64,000 bases of DNA from Cinclus cinclus (lineage: Eukaryota > Chordata > Aves > Passeriformes > Cinclidae): positions 305,001 through 369,000 of the forward strand of contig NW_026912157.1 in NCBI RefSeq assembly GCF_963662255.1, read 5' to 3'. The notes beneath the pieces are model-generated. The model was not told where the DNA came from and did not search any database. It worked only from the letters and a program-made list of their open reading frames with translations. Position numbers and translations under genes: made by a program. Shown one piece after another: positions 50,101 through 62,700 of the stretch (its first letter is position 1; each line of letters starts with the position of its first letter).

Positions 50101-53100
50101 ACAAAAATTCCATAAGGACGAGGATTTCTCCCAGACCAAAGCTGCCCCCTCCTCCAAACCTGGCTGCCATCGGAGGCCCAAACGCGCCCTACAAAATGAC
50201 ATCTGCCAAGTGGGCTCTTGAGTTTGGCTTCTTGGGGAAAAGTGCCTCCTTTCAAAGCCAACTTGCCTAACTTGCCTGCGGCCCGTCCTGGGCTTTTGCC
50301 TACAAAAATTCCAGAAGGACAAGGATTTCTCCCAGACCAAAGCTGCCCCCTCCTCCAAACCTGGCTGCCATCGGAGGCCCAAACGCGCCCTACAAAATGA
50401 CATCTGCCAAGTGGGCTCTTGAGTTTGGCTTCTTGGGGAAAAGTGACTCCTTTCAAAACCAACTTGCCTGCGCCCCGTCCCGGACGTTTGCTACAAAAAT
50501 TCCATAAGGACGAGGATTCCTCCCAGACCAAAGCTGCCCCCTCCGCCAAACCTGGCTGCCATCGGAGGCCCAAACGCGCCCTACAAAATGACATCTGCCA
50601 AGCGGGCTCTTGAGTTTGGCTTCTTGGGGAAAAGTGCCTCCTTTCGGAGTCAACTTGCCGGCGGCCCATGCAGGGCTTTTGCCTCCAAAAATTCCATAAG
50701 GACGAGGATTTCTCCCAGACCAAAGCTGCCCCCTCCTCCAAACCTGGCTGCCATCGGAGGCCCAAACGCGCCCCACAAAATGACATCTGCATTGAGGGTT
50801 CTGGAGTTTGGCTTCTTGGGGAAAAGTGCCTCCTTTCGGAGCCAACTTGCCTAACTTGCCTGCGGCCTGTCCTGGGCTTTTGCCTCCAAAAATTCCATAA
50901 GGACGAGGATTTCTCCCAGACCAAAGCTGCCCCCTCCTCCAAACCTGGCTGCCATCGGAGGCCCAAACGTGCCCTACAAAATGACACCTGCCAAGTGGGC
51001 TCTTGAGTTTGGCTTCTTGGGGAAAAGTGACTCCTTTCAAAACCAACTTGCCTGTGTCCCGTCCCGGGCTTTTGCTACAAAAATTCCATAAGGACGAGGA
51101 TTCCTCCCAGACCAAAGCTGCCCCCTCCTCCAAACCTGGCTGCCATCGGAGGCCCAAACGTGCCCTACAAAATGACATCTGCCATGTGGGCTCTTGAGTT
51201 TGGTTTCTTGGGTGGAAGTGCCTCCTTTCAAAGCCAACTTGCCTGCGGCCCGTCCTGGGCTTTTGCCTACAAAAATTCCATAAGGACGAGGATTTCTCCC
51301 AGACCAAAGCTGCCCCCTCCTCCAAACCTGGCTGCCATCGGAGGCCCAAACGCGCCCTTCAAAATGACATCTGCCAAGTGGGCTCTTGAGTTTGGCTTCT
51401 TGCGGAAAAGTGCCTCCTTTCAAAGCAACTTGCCTACCTTGCCTGCAGCCCATTCTGGGCTTTTGCCTACAAAAATTCCATAAGGACGAGGATTTCTCCC
51501 AGACCAAAGCTGCCCCCTCCTCCAAACCTGGCTGCCATCGGAGGCCCAAACGCGCCCCACAAAATGACATCTGCATTGAGTGTTCTTGAGTTTGGCTTCT
51601 TGGGGAAAAGTGCCTCCTTTCGGAGTCAACATGCCTAACTTGCCTGCCGCCCATGCGGGGTTTTTGCCTACAAAAATTCCATAAGGACGAGGATTTCTCC
51701 CAGACCAAAGCTGCCCCCTCCTCCAAACCTGGCTGACATCGGAGGCCCAAACGCGCCCTACAAAATGACATCTGCCAAGCGGGCTCTTGAGTTTGGCTTC
51801 TTGGGGAAAAGTGCCTCCTTTCGGAGTCAACTTGCCGGCGGCCCATGCAGGGCTTTTGCCTCCAAAAATTCCATAAGGACGAGGATTTCTCCCAGACCAA
51901 AGCTGCCCCCTCCTCCAAACCTGGCTGCCATCGGAGGCCCAAACGCGCCCTAGAAAATGACACCTGCCAAGTGCGCTCTTGAGTTTGGCTTCTTGGGGAA
52001 AAGTGCCTCCTTTCGGAGCCAACTTGCCTAACTAGCCTGCGGCCCGTGCTGGGCTTTTGCCTCCAAAAATTCCATAAGGACGAGGATTTCTCCCAGACCA
52101 AAGCTGCCCCCTCCTCCAAACCTGGCTGCCATCAGAGGCCCAAATGCGCCCTACAAAATGACATCTGCCATGTGGGCTCTTGAGTTTGGCTTCTTGGGGA
52201 AAAGTGCCTCCTTTCGGAGCCAACTTGCCTAACTTGCCTGCGGCCCGTCCTGGGCTTTTGCCTCCAAAAATTCCAGAAGGACGAGGATTTCTCCCAGACC
52301 AAAGCTGCCCCCTCCTCCAAACCTGGCTGCCATCGGAGGCCCAAACGCGCCCCACAAAATGACACCTGCATTGAGGGTTCTTGAGTTTGGCTTCCTGGGG
52401 AAAAGTGCCTCCTTTCGCAGTCAACTTGCCTGCGGCCCATGCAGGGCTTTTGCCTCCAAAAATTCCAGAAGGACGAGGATTTCTCCCAGACCAAAGCTGC
52501 CCCCTCCTCCAAACCTGGCTGCCATTGGAGGCCCAAACGTGCCCTACAAAATGACACCTGCCAAGTGGGCTCTTGAGTTTGGCTTCTTGGGTGGAAGTGC
52601 CTCCTTTCAAAGCCAACTTGCCTGCGGCCCGTCCTGGGCTTTTGCCTACAAAAATTCCATAAGGACGAGGATTTCTCCCAGACCAAAGCTGCCCCCTCCT
52701 CCAAACCTGGTTTCCATCGGAGGCCCAAACGCGCCCTACAAAATGACATCTGCCAAGTGGGCTCTTGAGTTTGGCTTCTTGCGGAAAAGTGCCTCCTTTC
52801 AAAGCCAACTTGCCTAACTAGCCTGCAGCCCATTCTGGGCTTTTGCCTACATAAATTCCATAAGGACGAGGATTTCTCCCAGACCAAAGCTGCCCCCTCC
52901 TCCAAACCTAGCCGCCATCGGTGGCCCAAACGCGCCCTACAAAATGACATCTGCCAAGTGGGCTCCTTAGTGTGGCTTCTTGGGGGAAAGTGCCTCCTTT
53001 CAAAGCCAACTTGCCTGCAGCCCGTGCTGGGCTTTAGACTACAAAAATTCCATAAGGACGAGGATTTCTCCCAGACCAAAGCTGCCCCCTCCTCCAAACC

Positions 53101-56100
53101 TGGCTGCCATCGGAGGCCCAAACGCGCCCCACAAAATGACATCTGCATTGAGGGTTCTTGAGTTTGGCTTCTTGGGGAAAAGTGCCTCCTTTCGGAGCCA
53201 ACTTGCCTAACTTGCCTGCGGCCCATCCTGGGCTTTTGCTACAAAAATTCCATAAGGACGAGGATTTCTCCCAGACCAAAGCTGCCCCCTCCTCCAAACC
53301 TGGCTGCCATCGGAGGCCCAAACGCGCCCTACAAAATGACATCTGCATTGTGGGTTCTTGAGTTTGGCTTCTTGGGGGAAAGTGCCTCCTTTCAAAGCAA
53401 CTTGCCTAACTTGCCTGCGGCCCATGCGGGGATTTTCCCTACAAAAATTCCATAAGGACGAGGATTTCTCCCAGACCAAAGCTGCCCCCTCCTCCAAACC
53501 TGGCTGCCATCGGAGGCCCAAACGCGCCCTACAAAATGACACCTGCCAAGTGGGCTCTTGAGTTTGGCTTCTTGGGGAAAAGTGACTCCTTTCAAAACCA
53601 ACTTGCCTGCGTCCCGTCCCGGGCTTTTGCTACAAAAATTCCATACGGACGAGGATTCCTCCCAGACCAAAGCTGCCCCCTCCTCCAAACCTGGCTGCCA
53701 TCGGAGGCCCAAACGAGCCCTAGAAAATGACACCTGCCAAGTGGGCTCTTGAGTTTGGCTTTCTGGGGAAATGTGCCTCCTTTCGGAGTCAACTTGCCTG
53801 CGGCCCATGCAGGGCTTTTGCCTACAAAAATTCCATAAGGACGAGGATTTCTCCCAGACCAAAGCTGCCCCCTCCTCCAAACCTGGCTGCCATCGGAGGC
53901 CCAAACGTGCCCTACAAAATGACATCTGCCAAGTGGGCTCTTGAGTTTGGCTTCTTGGGTGGAAGTACCTCCTTTCAAAGCCAACTTGCCTGCGGCCCGT
54001 CCTGGGCTTTTGCCTACAAAAATTCCATAAGGACGAGGATTTCTCCCAGACCAAAGCTGCCCCCTCCTCCAAACCTGGCTGCCATCGGAGGCCCAAACGC
54101 GCCCCACCAAATGACACCTGCATTGAGGGTTCTTGAGTTTGGCTTCCTGGGGAAAAGTGCCTCCTTTCGGAGTCAACTTGCCTGCGGCCCATGCAGGGCT
54201 TTTGCCTACAAAAATTCCAGAAGGACGAGGATTTCTCCCAGACCAAAGCTGCCCCCTCCTCCAAACCTGGCTGCCATCGGAGGCCCAAACGTACCCTACA
54301 AAATGACACCTGCCAAGTGGGCTCTTGAGTTTGGCTTCTTGGGGAAAAGTGACTCCTTTCAAAACCAACTTGCCTGCATCCCGTCCCGGGCTTTTGCTAC
54401 AAAAATTCCATAAGGACGAGGATTCCTCCCAGACCAAAGCTGCCCCCTCCTCCAAACCTGGCTGCCATCGGAGGCCCAAACGCGCCCTACAAAATGACAT
54501 CTGCCAAGTGGGCTCTTGAGTTTGGCTTTCTGGGGAAAAGTGTCTCCTTTAAAAGCCAACTTGCCAAACTAGCCTGCGGCCCGTGCTGGGCTTTAGACTA
54601 CAAAAATTCCATAAGGACGAGGATTTCTCCCAGACCAAAGCTGCCCCCTCCTCCAAACCTGGCTGCCATCAGAGGCCCAAACGCGCCCCACAAAATGACA
54701 CCTGCATTGAGGGTTCTTGAGTTTGGCTTCCTGGGGAAAAGTGCCTCCTTTCGGAGTCAACTTGCCTGCGGCCCATGCAGGGCTTTTGCCTACAAAAATT
54801 CCAGAAGGACGAGGATTTCTCCCAGACCAAAGCTGCCCCCTCCTCCAAACCTGGCTGCCATCGGAGGCCCAAACGCGCCCTACAAAATGACATCTGCCAA
54901 GTGGGCTCTTGAGTTTGGCTTCTTGGGTGGAAGTGCCTCCTTTCAAAGCCAACTTGCCTGCGGCCCGTCCTGGGCTTTTGCCTACAAAAATTCCATAAGG
55001 ACGAGGATTTCTCCCAGACCAAAGCTGCCCCCTCCTCCAAACCTAGCTGCCATCGGTGGCCCAAACACGCCCTACAAAATGACATCTGCCAAGTGGGCTC
55101 CTGAGTTTGGCTTCTTGGGGAAAAGTGCCTCCTTTCGGAGCGAAATTGCCTAACTTGCCTGCGGCCCGTCCTGGGCTTTTGCTACAAAAATTCCATAAGG
55201 ACGAGGATTTCTCCCAGACCAAAGCTGCCTCCTCCTCCAAACCTGGCTGCCATCGGAGGCCCAAACGCGCCCTACAAAATGACATCTGCATTGTGGGTCC
55301 TTGAGTTTGGCTTCTTGGGGAAAAGTGCCTCCTTTCAAAGCAACTTGCCTAACTTGCCTGCGGCCCATGCGGGGTTTTTGCCTACAAAAATTCCATAAGG
55401 ACGAGGATTTCTCCCAGACCAAAGCTGCCCCCTCCTCCAAACCTGGCTGCCATCGGAGGCCCAAACGCGCCCTACAAAATGACATCTGCCAAGTGGGCTC
55501 TTGAGTTTGGCTTTCTGGGGAAAAGTGCCTCCTTTCGGAGTCAACTTGCCTGCGGCCCATGCAGGGCTTTTGCCTACAAAAATTCCATAAGGACGAGGAT
55601 TTCTCCCAGACCAAAGCTGCCCCCTCCTCCAAACCTGGCTGCCATCGGAGGCCCAAACGTGCCCTACAAAATGACATCTGCCAAGTGGGCTCTTGAGTTT
55701 GGCTTCTTGGGTGGAAGTACCTCCTTTCAAAGCCAACTTGCCTGCGGCCCGTCCTGGGATTTGCCTACAAAAATTCCATAAGGACGAGGATTTCTCCCAG
55801 ACCAAAGCTGCCCCCTCCTCCAAACCTGGCTGCCATCGGAGGCCCAAACTCGCCCCACAAAATGACACCTGCATTGAGGGTTCTTGAGTTTGGCTTCCTG
55901 GGGAAAAGTGCCTCCTTTCGGAGTCAACTTGCCTGCGGCCCATGCAGGGCTTTTGCCTACAAAAATTCCATAAGGACGAGGATTTCTCCCAGACCAAAGC
56001 TGCCCCCTCCTCCAAACCTGGCTGCCATCGGAGGCCCAAACGCGCCCTACAAAATGACATCTGCCAAGCGGGCTCTTGAGTTTGGCTTCTTGGGTGGAAG

Positions 56101-56735
56101 TGCCTCCTTTCGGAGTCAACTTGCCGGCGGCCCATGCTGGGCTTTTGCCTCCAAAAATTCCATAAGGACGAGGATTTCTCCCAGACCAAAGCTGCCCCCT
56201 CCTCCAAACCTGGCTGCCATCAGAGGCCCAAATGCGCCCTACAAAATGACATCTGCCATGTGGGCTCTTGAGTTTGGCTTCTTGGGGAAAAGTGCCTCCT
56301 TTCGGAGCCAACTTGCCTAACTTGCCTGCGGCCCGTCCTGGGCTTTTGCCTCCAAAAATTCCAGAAGGACGAGGATTTCTCCCAGACCAAAGCTGCCCCC
56401 TCCTCCAAACCTGGCTGCCATCGGAGGCCCAAACGCGCCCCACAAAATGACACCTGCATTGAGGGTTCTTGAGTTTGGCTTCCTGGGGAAAAGTGCCTCC
56501 TTTCGCAGTCAACTTGCCTGCGGCCCATGCAGGGCTTTTGCCTCCAAAAATTCCATAAGGACGAGGATTTCTCCCAGACCAAAGCTGCCCCCTCCTCCAA
56601 ACCTGGCTGCCATTGGAGGCCCAAACGTGCCCTACAAAATGACACCTGCCAAGTGGGCTCTTGAGTTTGGCTTCTTGGGTGGAAGTGCCTCCTTTCAAAG
56701 CCAACTTGCCTGCGGCCCGTCCTGGGCTTTTGCCT
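47171..56735. repeat. 49-monomer tandem duplication (9,565 bp), copy 1
   Basis: Landmarks from here recur exactly 9,565 bases later through to the window edge. The left limit is the change GGGCTTTAGACTAC at about 47166 against GGGCTTTTGCCTAC at 56731. The true joint lies anywhere in 56736-56798, where both parent sequences agree. The length fits 49 monomers. I noticed no difference between the copies over the visible 7.3 kb. Confidence 0.9.
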
Positions 56736-56798
56736 ACAAAAATTCCATAAGGACGAGGATTTCTCCCAGACCAAAGCTGCCCCCTCCTCCAAACCTGG
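51737..56798. repeat. 5-kb copy of 22663-27724, spanning the 6,436-bp joint
   Basis: It matches 22663-27724 at a constant offset of 29,074. The left limit is A at 51736 against C at 22662; the right limit is C at 56799 against T at 27725. It shares the copy-1-specific bases A at 53716 and T at 54543 and runs straight through the copy 1/copy 2 joint. The one cluster of differences I noticed is at 56095-56097. Confidence 0.88.
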
Positions 56799-59700
56799 CT
56801 GCCATCGGAGGCCCAAACGCGCCCCACAAAATGACATCTGCATTGAGGGTTCTTGAGTTTGGCTTGTTGGGGAAAAGTGCCTCCTTTCAAAGCCAACTTG
56901 CCTAACTTTCCTGCGGCCCGTCCTGGGCTTTTGCCTACAAAAATTCCAGAAGGACGAGGATTTCTCCCAGACCAAAGCTGCCCCCTCCTCCAAACCTGGC
57001 TGCCATCGGAGGCCCAAACGTGCCCTACAAAATGACACCTGTCAAGTGGGCTCTTGAGTTTGGCTTCTTGGGGAAATGTGACTCCTTTCAAAACCAACTT
57101 GCCTGTGTCCCGTCCCAGGCTTTTGCTACAAAAATTCCATAAGGACGAGGATTCCTCCCAGACCAAAGCTGCCCCCTCCTCCAAACCTGGCTGCCATCGG
57201 AGGCCCAAACGTGCCCTACAAAATGACATCTGCCAAGTGGGCTCTTGAGTTTGGCTTCTTGGGTGGAAGTGCCTCCTTTCAAAGCCAACTTGCCTGCAGC
57301 CCGTGCTGGGTTTTAGACTACAAAAATTCCATAAGGACGAGGATTTCTCCCAGACCAAAGCTGCCCCCTCCTCCAAACCTGGCTGCCATCGGAGGCCCAA
57401 ACGTGCCCTACAAAATGACATCTGCCAAGTGGGCTCTTGAGTTTGGCTTCTTGGGTGGAAGTACCTCCTTTCAAAGCCAACTTGCCTGCGGCCCGTCCTG
57501 GGATTTGCCTACAAAAATTCCAGAAGGACGAGGATTTCTCCCAGACCAAAGCTGCCCCCTCCTCCAAACCTGGCTGCCATCGGAGGCCCAAACGCGCCCC
57601 ACAAAATGACACCTGCATTGAGGGTTCTTGAGTTTGGCTTCCTGGGGAAAAGTGCCTCCTTTCGGAGTCAACTTGCCTGCGGCCCATGCAGGGCTTTTGC
57701 CTACAAAAATTCCATAAGGACGAGGATTTCTCCCAGACCAAAGCTGCCCCCTCCTCCAAACCTGGCTGCCATCGGAGGCCCAAACGTGCCCTACAAAATG
57801 ACACCTGTCAAGTGGGCTCTTGAGTTTGGCTTCTTGGGGAAATGTGACTCCTTTCAAAACCAACTTGCCTGTGTCCCGTCCCAGGCTTTTGCTACAAAAA
57901 TTCCATAAGGACGAGGATTCCTCCCAGACCAAAGCTGCCCCCTCCTCCAAACCTGGCTGCCATCGGAGGCCCAAACGTGCCCTACAAAATGACATCTGCC
58001 AAGTGGGCTCTTGAGTTTGGCTTCTTGCGGAAAAGTGCCTCCTTTCAAAGCCAACTTGCCTAACTAGCCTGCGGCCCGTGCTGGGCTTTAGACTACAAAA
58101 ATTCCATAAGGACGAGGATTTCTCCCAGACCAAAGCTGCCCCCTCCTCCAAACCTGGCTGCCATCGGAGGCCCAAACGCGCCCTACAAAATGACATCTGC
58201 CAAGTGGGCTCTTGAGTTTGGCTTCTTGCGGAAAAGTGCCTCCTTTCAAAGCCAACTTGCCTAACTAGCCTGCGGCCCGTGCTGGGCTTTAGACTACAAA
58301 AATTCCATAAGGACGAGGATTTCTCCCAGACCAAAGCTGCCCCCTCCTCCAAACCTGGCTGCCATCGGAGGCCCAAACGCGCCCCACAAAATGACATCTG
58401 CATTGAGGGTTCTTGAGTTTGGCTTCTTGGGGAAAAGTGCCTCCTTTCAAAGCCAACTTGCCTAACTTGCCTGCGGCCCGTCCTGGGCTTTTGCCTCCAA
58501 AAATTCCAGAAGGACGAGGATTTCTCCCAGGCCAAAGCTGTCCCCTCCTCCAAACCTGGCTGCCATCGGAGGCCCAAACGTGCCCTACAAAATGACACCT
58601 GTCAAGTGGGCTCTTGAGTTTGGCTTCTTGGGGAAATGTGACTCCTTTCAAAACCAACTTGCCTGTGTCCCGTCCCAGGCTTTTGCTACAAAAATTCCAT
58701 AAGGACGAGGATTCCTCCCAGACCAAAGCTGCCCCCTCCTCCAAACCTGGCTGCCATCGGAGGCCCAAACGTGCCCTACAAAATGACATCTGCCAAGTGG
58801 GCTCTTGAGTTTGGCTTCTTGGGTGGAAGTGCCTCCTTTCAAAGCCAACTTGCCTGCAGCCCGTGCTGGGTTTTAGACTACAAAAATTCCATAAGGACGA
58901 GGATTTCTCCCAGACCAAAGCTGCCCCCTCCTCCAAACCTGGCTGCCATCGGAGGCCCAAACGTGCCCTACAAAATGACATCTGCCAAGTGGGCTCTTGA
59001 GTTTGGCTTCTTGGGTGGAAGTGCCTCCTTTCAAAGCCAACTTGCCTGCGGCCCGTCCTGGGCTTTTGCCTCCAAAAATTCCATAAGGACGAGGATTTCT
59101 CCCAGACCAAAGCTGCCCCCTCCTCCAAACCTGGCTGCCATCGGAGGCCCAAACGCGCCCTACAAAATGACATCTGCCAAGTGGGCTCCTGAGTTTGGCT
59201 TCTTGCGGAAAAGTGCCTCCTTTCAAAGCCAACTTGCCTAACTAGCCTGCGGCCCATTCTGGGCTTTTACCTACAAAAATTCCATAAGGACGAGGATTTC
59301 TCCCAGAACAAAGCTGCCCCCTCCTCCAAACCTGGCTGCCATCGGAGGCCCAAACGCGCCCTACAAAATGACATCTGCCAAGTGGGCTCTTGAGTTTGGC
59401 TTCTTGGGGGAAAGTGCCTCCTTTCAAAGCCAACTTGCCTGCGTCCCGTCCTGGGCTTTTGCCTACAAAAATTCCATAAGAACGAGGATTTCTCACAGAC
59501 CAAAGCTGCCCCCTCCTCCAAACCTGGCTGCCATCGGAGGCCCAAACGCGCCCTACAAAATGACATCTGCATTGTGGGTTCTTGAGTTTGGCTTCTTGGG
59601 GAAAAGTGCCTCCTTTCGGAGCCAACTTGCCTAACTTGCCTGCGGCCCGTCCTGGGCTTTTGAGTACAAAAATTCCATAAGGACGAGGATTTCTCCCAGA

Positions 59701-62700
59701 CCAAAGCTGCCCCCTCCTCCAAACCTGGCTGCCATCGGAGGCCCAAACGCGCCCTACAAAATGACATCTGCCAAGTGGGCTCTTGAGTTTGGCTTCTTGG
59801 GGAAAAGTGCCTCCTTTCAAAGCCAACTTGCCTAACTTGCCTGCGGCCCGTCCTGGGCTTTTGCCTACAAAAATTCCAGAAGGACAAGGATTTCTCCCAG
59901 ACCAAAGCTGCCCCCTCCTCCAAACCTGGCTGCCATCGGAGGCCCAAACGCGCCCTACAAAATGACATCTGCCAAGTGGGCTCTTGAGTTTGGCTTCTTG
60001 GGGAAAAGTGACTCCTTTCAAAACCAACTTGCCTGCGCCCCGTCCCGGACGTTTGCTACAAAAATTCCATAAGGACGAGGATTCCTCCCAGACCAAAGCT
60101 GCCCCCTCCGCCAAACCTGGCTGCCATCGGAGGCCCAAACGCGCCCTACAAAATGACATCTGCCAAGCGGGCTCTTGAGTTTGGCTTCTTGGGGAAAAGT
60201 GCCTCCTTTCGGAGTCAACTTGCCGGCGGCCCATGCAGGGCTTTTGCCTCCAAAAATTCCATAAGGACGAGGATTTCTCCCAGACCAAAGCTGCCCCCTC
60301 CTCCAAACCTGGCTGCCATCGGAGGCCCAAACGCGCCCCACAAAATGACATCTGCATTGAGGGTTCTGGAGTTTGGCTTCTTGGGGAAAAGTGCCTCCTT
60401 TCGGAGCCAACTTGCCTAACTTGCCTGCGGCCTGTCCTGGGCTTTTGCCTCCAAAAATTCCATAAGGACGAGGATTTCTCCCAGACCAAAGCTGCCCCCT
60501 CCTCCAAACCTGGCTGCCATCGGAGGCCCAAACGTGCCCTACAAAATGACACCTGCCAAGTGGGCTCTTGAGTTTGGCTTCTTGGGGAAAAGTGACTCCT
60601 TTCAAAACCAACTTGCCTGTGTCCCGTCCCGGGCTTTTGCTACAAAAATTCCATAAGGACGAGGATTCCTCCCAGACCAAAGCTGCCCCCTCCTCCAAAC
60701 CTGGCTGCCATCGGAGGCCCAAACGTGCCCTACAAAATGACATCTGCCATGTGGGCTCTTGAGTTTGGTTTCTTGGGTGGAAGTGCCTCCTTTCAAAGCC
60801 AACTTGCCTGCGGCCCGTCCTGGGCTTTTGCCTACAAAAATTCCATAAGGACGAGGATTTCTCCCAGACCAAAGCTGCCCCCTCCTCCAAACCTGGCTGC
60901 CATCGGAGGCCCAAACGCGCCCTTCAAAATGACATCTGCCAAGTGGGCTCTTGAGTTTGGCTTCTTGCGGAAAAGTGCCTCCTTTCAAAGCAACTTGCCT
61001 ACCTTGCCTGCAGCCCATTCTGGGCTTTTGCCTACAAAAATTCCATAAGGACGAGGATTTCTCCCAGACCAAAGCTGCCCCCTCCTCCAAACCTGGCTGC
61101 CATCGGAGGCCCAAACGCGCCCCACAAAATGACATCTGCATTGAGTGTTCTTGAGTTTGGCTTCTTGGGGAAAAGTGCCTCCTTTCGGAGTCAACATGCC
61201 TAACTTGCCTGCCGCCCATGCGGGGTTTTTGCCTACAAAAATTCCATAAGGACGAGGATTTCTCCCAGACCAAAGCTGCCCCCTCCTCCAAACCTGGCTG
61301 ACATCGGAGGCCCAAACGCGCCCTACAAAATGACATCTGCCAAGCGGGCTCTTGAGTTTGGCTTCTTGGGGAAAAGTGCCTCCTTTCGGAGTCAACTTGC
61401 CGGCGGCCCATGCAGGGCTTTTGCCTCCAAAAATTCCATAAGGACGAGGATTTCTCCCAGACCAAAGCTGCCCCCTCCTCCAAACCTGGCTGCCATCGGA
61501 GGCCCAAACGCGCCCTAGAAAATGACACCTGCCAAGTGCGCTCTTGAGTTTGGCTTCTTGGGGAAAAGTGCCTCCTTTCGGAGCCAACTTGCCTAACTAG
61601 CCTGCGGCCCGTGCTGGGCTTTTGCCTCCAAAAATTCCATAAGGACGAGGATTTCTCCCAGACCAAAGCTGCCCCCTCCTCCAAACCTGGCTGCCATCAG
61701 AGGCCCAAATGCGCCCTACAAAATGACATCTGCCATGTGGGCTCTTGAGTTTGGCTTCTTGGGGAAAAGTGCCTCCTTTCGGAGCCAACTTGCCTAACTT
61801 GCCTGCGGCCCGTCCTGGGCTTTTGCCTCCAAAAATTCCAGAAGGACGAGGATTTCTCCCAGACCAAAGCTGCCCCCTCCTCCAAACCTGGCTGCCATCG
61901 GAGGCCCAAACGCGCCCCACAAAATGACACCTGCATTGAGGGTTCTTGAGTTTGGCTTCCTGGGGAAAAGTGCCTCCTTTCGCAGTCAACTTGCCTGCGG
62001 CCCATGCAGGGCTTTTGCCTCCAAAAATTCCAGAAGGACGAGGATTTCTCCCAGACCAAAGCTGCCCCCTCCTCCAAACCTGGCTGCCATTGGAGGCCCA
62101 AACGTGCCCTACAAAATGACACCTGCCAAGTGGGCTCTTGAGTTTGGCTTCTTGGGTGGAAGTGCCTCCTTTCAAAGCCAACTTGCCTGCGGCCCGTCCT
62201 GGGCTTTTGCCTACAAAAATTCCATAAGGACGAGGATTTCTCCCAGACCAAAGCTGCCCCCTCCTCCAAACCTGGTTTCCATCGGAGGCCCAAACGCGCC
62301 CTACAAAATGACATCTGCCAAGTGGGCTCTTGAGTTTGGCTTCTTGCGGAAAAGTGCCTCCTTTCAAAGCCAACTTGCCTAACTAGCCTGCAGCCCATTC
62401 TGGGCTTTTGCCTACATAAATTCCATAAGGACGAGGATTTCTCCCAGACCAAAGCTGCCCCCTCCTCCAAACCTAGCCGCCATCGGTGGCCCAAACGCGC
62501 CCTACAAAATGACATCTGCCAAGTGGGCTCCTTAGTGTGGCTTCTTGGGGGAAAGTGCCTCCTTTCAAAGCCAACTTGCCTGCAGCCCGTGCTGGGCTTT
62601 AGACTACAAAAATTCCATAAGGACGAGGATTTCTCCCAGACCAAAGCTGCCCCCTCCTCCAAACCTGGCTGCCATCGGAGGCCCAAACGCGCCCCACAAA

